This document shows positions 9,015-15,044 of a stretch of 38,488 bases of DNA, piece by piece. The stretch lies in assembly GCA_937996595.1 (NCBI GenBank), contig CALKVC010000208.1, forward strand, positions 1 to 38,488, written 5' to 3'. Each line of letters opens with the position of its first letter. Position 1 is the first letter of the stretch. The position numbers and the translations under genes were made by a program. The notes beneath the pieces were generated by a model. It saw only the letters and a program-made list of their open reading frames with translations, had not been told where the DNA came from and did no database searches. Source of the DNA: an uncultured Chitinophagaceae bacterium (GTDB taxonomy: Bacteria > Bacteroidota > Bacteroidia > Chitinophagales > Chitinophagaceae).

Positions 9015-9399
9015 CTAATTCAATAAAAGCAATTTGCCTGAACTTGTCTTATCTCCTATCCTGAACCTGTATATTAGTGCTGATCTTATCTGTGTATGAA
9101 TTGAATGGGTTTAAATAAGCTGAAAGCGTTATGACATTGGTATCGGTTTCATTGATCCTGGCTTTGTCATTGCTATCATCTCCATGTTTATTATTGCATC
9201 CAGCTATAGGATGCGGGCAATTCAATTGGAATGTTTTTGTTGAAGTACAGCCATTTAAAGTGTTTACAACAACTTTATATTTTCCGGATCTTAGGCCGGT
9301 AAGATACTGGTTATTTGCCTGTCCGGCAGGAATAGAATCGCCGTTTGATGCTGTCAATACATAAGTGTATGTTGATTTACCACCAACCACAATAAGTTT
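9015..9399 (-). pseudogene. Remnant of a T9SS adhesin (SprB-like repeat plus frameshifted C-terminus)
   Basis: The reverse strand reads as one SprB-type repeat (TASNGDSIPAGQ, LRSGKYKVVVNTLNGCTSTK, FQLNCP). After a spacer comes AYLNPFNSYTDKIS, which resembles the start of a T9SS sorting domain (YPNPF type). The frame stops at VQDRR; one frame over, RFRIGDKTSSGKLLLLN runs to a stop at 9015, as the end of such a domain would. There is no signal peptide, and the open frame is cut by a stop at 9400-9402, where unrelated sequence begins. The simplest reading is a 5'-deleted and frameshifted adhesin fragment. Confidence 0.6.
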
Positions 9400-9439
9400 T
9401 TTAGCCCGCCATCAAATTACAAATAATAGCGGTTCACTT

Positions 9440-9610
9440 CTACAAAGAAGATATAGAGGACCCGAAGTTCTTCGTTTGGAAGAAGAAGAAAAACTTCTTA
9501 TGAGCGATGATCAGGTTCAGGTGAAAGTTTTTACAAATTCAGCCAACCCAGCTTACTGGCATATAATTCGGGGAAAATCATTTTTTGCAGGCAATTTCTG
9601 TTGGTCTTGA
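9440..9610 (+). pseudogene. N-terminal fragment of a zinc-type alcohol dehydrogenase / quinone oxidoreductase
   Basis: The + strand frame reads RYRGPEVLRLEEEEK, then DDQVQVKVFTNSANPAYWH and IIRGKSFFAG. This matches the N-terminus of medium-chain dehydrogenases, where YGGPEVL, a VKV strand and SANPADWHxxRG are standard. It then ends at a stop (9608-9610) after about 55 residues, where the full family has about 310-340. The usual initiator is lost at the junction with the adhesin remnant. It is clearly a broken gene, abutting repeat copy C. Confidence 0.65.
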
Positions 9611-9627
9611 CTGATAGAAGCGCATCG

Positions 9628-9865
9628 CATAACAGTGTATTTGTAAAACTTCAGCGGAAAGCAGTAAACTCAGCATTTAATCGCTAAAAATCTTCAGCTA
9701 CCAGCTGGACGTCTGCTAAGTCGCCAGCGATTTTTGCTATCCGCCGCGGAGGACTGACTGTGTTCACGTTCAAATTCAAATATTTCAGTACTTTTAGTCA
9801 GTGGCAACGGGCGGACGAGTTCTATATCCCTCGCTTCGAAAATACATTTCGTTGTGTGCAAGCTA
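9628..9865 (+). repeat. Intergenic cassette-like repeat, copy C (full form)
   Basis: This is the most complete copy: CATAACAGTGTATTTGTAAA at the 5' end, then TTAATCGCTAA, ATCTTCAGCTA, GCTAAGTCGCCAGCG, the near-palindrome TCCGCCGCGGAGGA, CACGTTCAAATTCAAATATT, GACGAGTTCTAT, TCGCTTCG and the terminal AATACATTTCGTT followed by GTGCAAGCT. It matches copy B across about 185 bases, and copy A at its two ends. The dioxygenase gene starts 37 bases after it, the same arrangement as copy A before tcmP. Confidence 0.85.
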
Positions 9866-9901
9866 TGCGAGCATCCATTTCTAAAAGACCAATGAATAAT
9901 T

Positions 9902-10789
9902 ATGCAAAGAAGAACATTTATTAAAAGTACTACTCTTACAGCCATTAGTATAAGTGCTTTTGGAAATCTAAGCTGGAATGGCAAAAATTTTGGGAGCAAC
10001 TCACCAACTACAACCGATATTCTTGGTCCATTTTATCGTCCAGGTTCGCCAATAAGAACGAATCTCAGATTGCCTGGCTCCACTGGGCTGCCAATTGTTT
10101 TAAAAGGCTACATATTTAAAGAAGATGGAAAAACACCAATCAGCAATGCTTTAGTTGAAATATGGCATTGTGATGAAAAAGAGATTTACGATAATACTTC
10201 GGACGATTATAATTATCGTGGCATGCAAAAAACAAAAATTGATGGAAAATATAAATTTAAAACAATTTTGCCTGTACCATACAAAGCTGACCAAAATGAC
10301 GATACTTCCTGGCGCCCTGCACATATTCACATGAGAGTTTCTGTACCAAATCAACAAGACTTAATTACGCAAATTTATTTCAAAGATGGAAAGTATATTG
10401 ACACAGACAAATGGGCTTCCGATCCAAATGCCGTAAACAGGATTTTGCCAATCTCTAAAAATAATTCGGAAGAAAGTGAAATTGTATTCAACATTATTAT
10501 GAAAAAGGAAATCCCACTTGATAGAAAAGTATACGAAAAGATTTCTGGACTTTACGAATTTGGTGATGGATATATTTATGAGTTTATGAAATGGGATGAT
10601 TTGTTGTTAATGAAACAAAATGGACAGATTAGTGATAGTTTAAAATATATTGGCAATAATAAATTTGAGGGTGGCATGGGATTTCCAAAAGTCACTTTTG
10701 AAATTCAAAAAGATGGCCAAGTAAAAGTATTTATTGAAGAATCAGACGCAAAAACATATATTGGTATTAAGTATTTAAAGTATAATTAA
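9902..10789 (+). CDS. Intradiol ring-cleavage dioxygenase-like protein with Tat-type signal and extra C-terminal domain
   Basis: A 295-residue protein. The N-terminus MQRRTFIKS fits a twin-arginine export signal, followed by a hydrophobic stretch to about residue 21. Residues about 36-200 form the intradiol dioxygenase fold (protocatechuate/catechol dioxygenase superfamily), which uses Fe(III) to open catechol-type rings between the hydroxyls. All four expected iron ligands are visible: Tyr96, Tyr127, His141 and His143, with the conserved Arg138 in RPAHIH. The final 85 residues (about 210-295) form a beta-rich tail absent from classical enzymes. Membership is clear; the substrate is not. The gene is alone, flanked by repeat copies C and D, and AT-rich like the tcmP pair, so it probably arrived as a module. 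The ATG at 9902 is chosen because it puts the RR motif at residues 3-4. Confidence 0.88.
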   Translation: MQRRTFIKSTTLTAISISAFGNLSWNGKNFGSNSPTTTDILGPFYRPGSPIRTNLRLPGSTGLPIVLKGYIFKEDGKTPISNALVEIWHCDEKEIYDNTSDDYNYRGMQKTKIDGKYKFKTILPVPYKADQNDDTSWRPAHIHMRVSVPNQQDLITQIYFKDGKYIDTDKWASDPNAVNRILPISKNNSEESEIVFNIIMKKEIPLDRKVYEKISGLYEFGDGYIYEFMKWDDLLLMKQNGQISDSLKYIGNNKFEGGMGFPKVTFEIQKDGQVKVFIEESDAKTYIGIKYLKYN

Positions 10790-10825
10790 GTAAAGTCTTG
10801 AGGCAGTGAATGAAATATAGCCTGC

Positions 10826-11000
10826 ACATAACAAGGTATTAACGAATCTTCGGGCAGTCGCATGTATTTTCAACAGTTACTCACAAAAAATCTTAGTTTA
10901 CCTGTTCTACGAGTACATAATCACCAGCTATTGGCTATCAGTCGTGGTGCCAGGGCTGTCATTACGTTCAAATTCAAATTTTATTGTACATTTAATCATC
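10826..11000 (+). repeat. Intergenic cassette-like repeat, copy D (divergent)
   Basis: A more diverged relative of copies A-C. The 5' end CACATAACAAGGTATTAACG then TCTTCGGGCAG (10847-10857) matches the start of copy A. A later block, ATTACGTTCAAATTCAAATT followed by TGTACATTTAATCATCAGC (10962-11002), corresponds to the CACGTTCAAATTCAAATATT / TTTAGTCAG block of B and C. It lies between the dioxygenase and the next small secreted-protein gene. Confidence 0.6.
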
Positions 11001-11096
11001 AGCAAACCGGCAAAGAAGATTCAAATGCCCAAACTGCGCAAATGCCCTGCCCGTTGAGCCTCATTTCCAATGCATCCAAGTTCATATCATATAAAA

Positions 11097-11531
11097 ATGA
11101 AAAGAATTTTACTGGCTGTTTTATTTAGCTCAATTAGGCTTATCTCCGTTTCACAAACCTTATCTGGCGAATGGACTGGCGTGAACATCCAGGAGACGTA
11201 TCCGGCTTATCAATCAATTATAAAACTTTTTTTTCAACCAACGAGTGATTCTACATATAAAGTATTTAGTTATTGCAGGGGACAAAAAAAGGATGGAACA
11301 GATACCATAGTTGTGGCCAGGATGCATTATAAAAAGATTTCCGACAATATGATTTATTTAGAAGAAACCGAAGTGTTGAAACCGAAAGACCCTATTGCAA
11401 ATTGTCTCATAAAAATGAAACTTACCATTGAATGTAAAAATGATGAACTTTCTTTAGTAGGTACGTTTTCGAGTACTGAATTGCATTGCGATATATCCGG
11501 AATTAGCAAGTTAAAAAGAAAGAAAAACTAA
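11097..11531 (+). CDS. Small secreted protein, unknown function
   Basis: A 144-residue protein. The ATG at 11097 gives a clean signal peptide (MKRILLAVLF then SVSQ-T); an ATG 27 bases upstream would put charged residues before it. The mature part begins LSGEWTGV and is dominated by alternating strand-like segments, recalling the lipocalin-like 'extracellular' proteins common in Bacteroidota. There are three cysteines in the mature part of the chain and no catalytic motif that can be named. The function is unknown. It follows repeat copy D and precedes an esterase by 73 bases on the same strand, so co-transcription is possible. Confidence 0.7.
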   Translation: MKRILLAVLFSSIRLISVSQTLSGEWTGVNIQETYPAYQSIIKLFFQPTSDSTYKVFSYCRGQKKDGTDTIVVARMHYKKISDNMIYLEETEVLKPKDPIANCLIKMKLTIECKNDELSLVGTFSSTELHCDISGISKLKRKKN

Positions 11532-11604
11532 CATAAATATTGTAAAACGAACACACAACATAGCAGCAGGCGATGCCCGTAAAGCATAATTTATAAATCA
11601 ACTC

Positions 11605-12738
11605 ATGAAACGGCTATTTGTAATATTACTTTCAACTATATTCGTTCAAACTGTTCTTGGACAATATGAAGTAAAATTCATTTTAAATCTGCCAAATGAT
11701 GACAACAGGCAGGGCGAAAAATTCTATCTCTCATTAGAACAAAACAACTGGAAAACCGGGGATACCGCATACCTCTTTAAAAAAAGAGACGGACAATACT
11801 CACTTTCATTTAAATATGACGGAAAATATTTTATCCAGTATAAAGTTAACCGGGGAACTGATAAATCATATGAAAGCAACGCCCAGGGCTTCGGCATACA
11901 AAACCGTTTATTACAGGTTTTGAGTGATACTACCGTTACAATTGATGTTAATGGCTGGTCAGATTTAATTGAAAAAAAGCATACCGCTTCAAAAAATATC
12001 CGGGTACTGGACAGCATGTATATACCATCCCTAAAAGTAAAAAAACAAATCTCCGTCTATCTCCCGCCTGGCTACCAAAAAAGCCAAAAACGATACCCGG
12101 TTATTTATATGAACGATGGGGATGTACTTTTTGATAAAGCAATTACCGATAATGGAGAAGCATGGGAAATTGATGAAGTGCTAGATTCTCTCAATAAAAA
12201 GAAAGAGGCTGAATTTATTGTTGTTGGCATCTCAGCCGGCGCTAACAGGTTTGCAGAATATTCTCCCTATAAAACCAAACAATTGAACATGCCATTGGGC
12301 GACAGCTATCTTGCTTATATAATCAACAATTTAATACCTTATATTAATAAAAACTTCAGAACAAAACAAGGCGCCGAAAACACTTCAATCGGCGGAAGCT
12401 CTATGGGAGGTCTTATATCATATTATGCTACCATAAAATACCCGGACATATTTGGTTCGGCAGCAGTATTTTCACCAGCCTATTGGAACAGTTCAGTTGA
12501 TTCATTAATATCAGACAGCAAAAAACAGCTTAATAAGCTGCATTCAAAAATATTTTTTTATGGCGGCACGGCCGAAGGTATTATGGAATTACCCAAAGTA
12601 CTGAATGACTTTAATGATATACTTGCTCAAAATAAAAATATAAAGACTACAGTCCTGATTAGTGAAGGTGGCAGACATGAGGAAAGTTATTGGACCGAAC
12701 CCTTCAAAGAATTTGTTCTATGGCTCCAAAAGAAATAA
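11605..12738 (+). CDS. Secreted alpha/beta-hydrolase, putative esterase (esterase D / enterochelin esterase type)
   Basis: The 377-residue product has a signal peptide (about 1-20, ending VLG-Q). Residues about 21-125 form a beta-sandwich like the sugar-binding (CBM48/E-set type) domain often found before such esterases. About 135-377 is the esterase: the oxyanion strand YPVIYMNDGD at 164-173, the nucleophile Ser266 in GGSSMGG, and the catalytic His358 in SEGGRHEESYW. The acid is probably in 320-335. Relatives hydrolyse ester bonds in siderophores, acetylated sugars or S-formylglutathione; which applies cannot be told from sequence. No polysaccharide-utilisation genes are adjacent. Export makes an extracellular or periplasmic substrate likely. 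Confidence 0.88.
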   Translation: MKRLFVILLSTIFVQTVLGQYEVKFILNLPNDDNRQGEKFYLSLEQNNWKTGDTAYLFKKRDGQYSLSFKYDGKYFIQYKVNRGTDKSYESNAQGFGIQNRLLQVLSDTTVTIDVNGWSDLIEKKHTASKNIRVLDSMYIPSLKVKKQISVYLPPGYQKSQKRYPVIYMNDGDVLFDKAITDNGEAWEIDEVLDSLNKKKEAEFIVVGISAGANRFAEYSPYKTKQLNMPLGDSYLAYIINNLIPYINKNFRTKQGAENTSIGGSSMGGLISYYATIKYPDIFGSAAVFSPAYWNSSVDSLISDSKKQLNKLHSKIFFYGGTAEGIMELPKVLNDFNDILAQNKNIKTTVLISEGGRHEESYWTEPFKEFVLWLQKK

Positions 12739-12900
12739 AACAAATAATTTCTATTCCTTTATGTTTTTTTTCTAAACCCAGGTTGGCGCTAGTATTCAGC
12801 TATCCATTTGGCTCCCAATATGTCTGTTTTGTTTACATATAAAATATTTTAAGCCCTCTCATAATAAGGTAAGATGCCAGGTTGGTCTTTATTGTTTTTG

Positions 12901-12969
12901 AACCGGTCACAGACCGGGTAGCTTAACAAGACACAAGACATCCTGCAGAAGTCTTGCGCCAGTAATGGG
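12901..12969 (+). repeat. Dispersed two-hairpin repeat R1
   Basis: Consensus of the family: AACCGGTCACAGACCGGGTAG, TTAAAAAGACACAAGACATC, CTGCGGAAGTCTTGCGCCAG. Stem 1 is CCGGTC-ACA-GACCGG (12903-12917); stem 2 is CAAGAC (12934-12939) with GTCTTG (12951-12956). Confidence 0.9.
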
Positions 12970-13083
12970 GGATAGTATTCAGCTATCCATTTGGCTTCCC
13001 TTATCTCTGCTTTGTTTACATATACAATATTTTAAGCCCTCTCATAATAAGGCAAGATGCCGGGTTGGGATATATAGCTTTTG

Positions 13084-13151
13084 AACCGGTAACAGACCGG
13101 GTAGCTTAAAAAGACACATGACATCCGGCGGAAGTCTTGCGCCAGTAATGG
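13084..13151 (+). repeat. Dispersed two-hairpin repeat R2
   Basis: Second copy inside the tandem duplication. AACCGGTAACAGACCGGGTAG differs from R1 by one base in stem 1 (C to A), and CATGAC replaces CAAGAC in stem 2, so both stems are weakened. A truncated relative (GGGGAAGTCTTGCCCC) appears at 13904-13920. Confidence 0.85.
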
Positions 13152-13202
13152 TTTTCCGGGTTCTGCCAGGCCGGATCATGAATCATAAAACAAAAGCTGT
13201 AA

Positions 13203-13328
13203 CTTGATGTTCATCAGCGCCGGCCGGATATCATTACCACCGATATGCGAACTGCTTTACACGGTGCCCAGCCGGCAACTATTGATACCCCGAAACTGAT
13301 AGAAATTGTAAGAAATATTTTTTTATGA
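13203..13328 (+). pseudogene. Possible C-terminal tail of a lost gene, overlapping the next start
   Basis: A 41-codon open frame begins after a stop at 13200-13202. It reads TTDMRTALHGAQPATIDTP then KLIEIVRNIFL, which has natural protein composition and a helical end. Its TGA (13326-13328) overlaps the ATG of the DinB-like gene in ATGA, as in translationally coupled genes. The family was not recognised and it may be chance. Confidence 0.3.
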
Positions 13329-13894
13329 AAAATGACTACTTAAACAGTGCGAAAAAACAATTTGAGTATTACAAAATGCTTGGAGAAAAAACATTTTCGC
13401 AACTAACAGATGAACAGCTTTTCTTTCAGGTAAGTGAAGAAAGCAATAGTATAGCAACTATTGTAAAACATTTATGGGGAAATATGCTTTCGCGGTGGAC
13501 TGATTTTTTAACCACAGATGGAGAAAAAGAATGGAGGCAAAGAGATGCTGAATTTGAAAATGATATGGCCGACCGAGCTGAACTGCTGGAAAAATGGAAT
13601 GAAGGCTGGTCCTGCTTATTCAACGCATTGAATACCCTGACAGAAAAGGATTTAACCAGGGAAATATTTATTCGAAACCAGGGACACACAATTATAGAAG
13701 CCATTAACAGGCAACTTGCCCATTATCCATATCATGTTGGCCAGATTGTATTTATCGGGAAATTATTATGCAACGAAAAATGGATTTCGCTTTCCATTCC
13801 TAAAGGAAACTCTAAAACATATAATGCAGACAAATTTGCGAAACCAAAGCATACACAACATTTTACGGATGAATACATAAGAAAAAAAGAATAA
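13325..13894 (+). CDS. DinB superfamily protein, DUF1572 type
   Basis: A 189-residue cytosolic protein with the DinB/YfiT-like four-helix fold. The metal-site histidines are visible as His49 (IVKHLWGN), His133 and His137 (LAHYPYHVGQ), the usual H...HxxxH arrangement. The segment SNSIATIVKHLWGNMLSRWTD is typical of DUF1572. Members bind a divalent metal, and several relatives are thiol transferases (bacillithiol, mycothiol) or are DNA-damage induced; the activity of this one is unknown. It probably forms a short transcript on its own; the GlxA-type regulator starts 142 bases downstream on the same strand. The C-terminus (KPKHTQHFTDEYIRKKE) is polar and may be disordered. Confidence 0.88.
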   Translation: MKNDYLNSAKKQFEYYKMLGEKTFSQLTDEQLFFQVSEESNSIATIVKHLWGNMLSRWTDFLTTDGEKEWRQRDAEFENDMADRAELLEKWNEGWSCLFNALNTLTEKDLTREIFIRNQGHTIIEAINRQLAHYPYHVGQIVFIGKLLCNEKWISLSIPKGNSKTYNADKFAKPKHTQHFTDEYIRKKE

Positions 13895-14036
13895 TACCGC
13901 CAACGGGGAAGTCTTGCCCCATTGAAGGGAAACCTGTAACCAGGCTTTATCAACTTTAACATAAAACTTCAAAAAAATTGATACTTTAGATAAATAGTAA
14001 CCTAACCAAAAAGTTATAATACAACCTCATTCCCCT

Positions 14037-14963
14037 ATGCCAACAACATTTGCCTTCCTGGTATTACCCCACCTGCATCTATTGGATTTGGCCGGCCCTG
14101 ACCAGGCTATCCATGAAGCGATCGGTTTTGGAGCAGATTTTACCATAACCTATTGCGGAATTGATTCTCCCATTCAAACTTCTGCAGGCTTAAACATTGG
14201 AAAGCAAAAACATTTTTCAGAAATGAATCTCTCCCGGGGCGATTTCCTGGTTATTCCGGGAGCAAGGGTCAAGTATCTGCTATCACATGATTTTAAAGCC
14301 AATAAAGAGCTTTTTTCCTGGATTAACAGTTGTTATTTGTCCGGAATAAACATTGTGAGTATTTGCGCAGGGGCTTTTGTATTAGGTTATGCAGGACTAT
14401 TGGACCAAATCAATTGTACCACTCATTTCCAGATAACGGAAAAGCTGAAAAAAATGTTCCCCAAAGCCCAGGTAAAAGAAAATGTGCTGTTCCAGGAAGA
14501 CAAACGTATCTACACAAGTGCAGGTATAGCATCCGGGATTGATCTGCTTTTACATATCATCGAAAAATTAAAATCCGGCCATTTTGCTCACAAAGTGGCA
14601 AGAGAATTGGTCATTTATTATAGAAGAGAAGGCTTAAGCCCACAAAATAATATATTCCTTCAATTCAGGAACCATATACACAGTGGCATTCACAATGCAC
14701 AGGACTACATGATTGAAAACATCCATTTACCAATGAGTATTGCAGAGTTAGCGGAAGTTGCAAATATGAGCGAACGGAATTTTACCCGCATCTTTAAACG
14801 GGAAACCGGCTGTACGGTTTTGAATTACAGAACAATGATCAGGATTGAAAAAGCCAGCACATTGTTAAACAACCCTGACCTTTCCAGGGGCCAAATAGCC
14901 AAACAGGTAGGACTAAAAAGTGAAAAACAGTTACTAAGAATAATAAAAGACCGTATTGGCTGA
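14037..14963 (+). CDS. GlxA-type transcriptional regulator (DJ-1/PfpI domain plus AraC HTH)
   Basis: A 308-residue protein of two parts. Residues 1-195 are a DJ-1/PfpI glutamine-amidotransferase-like domain, with LLDLAGPDQAIHEA at about 15-28 and the nucleophile-elbow motif SICAGAFVLGYAGLLD, Cys110. About 222-308 is an AraC helix-turn-helix pair (SIAELAEVANMSERNFTRIFKRE for the first helix set). The second HTH ends early, at IIKDRIG, about ten residues short of typical members. In this family the first domain usually senses rather than catalyses. The likely targets are nearby: the inactive M1 peptidase gene starts 81 bases downstream, after a perfect 9-bp inverted repeat that could be an operator. 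The regulated ligand is unknown. Confidence 0.9.
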   Translation: MPTTFAFLVLPHLHLLDLAGPDQAIHEAIGFGADFTITYCGIDSPIQTSAGLNIGKQKHFSEMNLSRGDFLVIPGARVKYLLSHDFKANKELFSWINSCYLSGINIVSICAGAFVLGYAGLLDQINCTTHFQITEKLKKMFPKAQVKENVLFQEDKRIYTSAGIASGIDLLLHIIEKLKSGHFAHKVARELVIYYRREGLSPQNNIFLQFRNHIHSGIHNAQDYMIENIHLPMSIAELAEVANMSERNFTRIFKRETGCTVLNYRTMIRIEKASTLLNNPDLSRGQIAKQVGLKSEKQLLRIIKDRIG

Positions 14964-15010
14964 AAATGTCCTTTATTTGACCTTCCCCCTTTAATAAACC
15001 ATACAAACTT

Positions 15011-15043
15011 TGCAGTATTCTTAATATCATAAATAATACTGCA
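15011..15043 (+). promoter_or_regulatory. Inverted repeat just before the M1-like gene
   Basis: TGCAGTATT (15011-15019) and AATACTGCA (15035-15043) are perfect inverted repeats separated by 15 bases. The start codon follows two bases later. Because there is no T run, a dyad operator or a 5' leader hairpin is more likely than a terminator; the neighbouring AraC-type regulator is a natural candidate to bind it. Confidence 0.5.
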
Positions 15044-15044
15044 A

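Larger units (their letters stand above)
12790..13153 (+). repeat. Tandem duplication of a 183-bp intergenic unit
   Basis: Two head-to-tail copies, 12790-12972 and 12973-13153, start with TAGTATTCAGCTATCC, share TTTAAGCCCTCTCATAATAAGG and end in the hairpin repeats R1 and R2. They differ at scattered bases, so the duplication is not very recent. No gene is visible in 12739-13200. Confidence 0.9.

Noticed and set aside
8835..9026. Open frame across the nested stems
   Set aside because: Its translation simply follows the inverted repeats and the terminator; composition is not protein-like.
9693..9999. Open frame of about 100 codons on the reverse strand
   Set aside because: It runs antisense through repeat copy C into the dioxygenase start and has no recognisable protein features.
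10862..11128. Open frame of 88 codons on the + strand
   Set aside because: It lies within repeat copy D and overlaps the start of a better-supported secreted-protein gene in another frame.
12790..13153. CRISPR array from the repeats in this stretch
   Set aside because: Only two units of 183 bp with near-identical content throughout; no short repeat with unique spacers and no cas gene.
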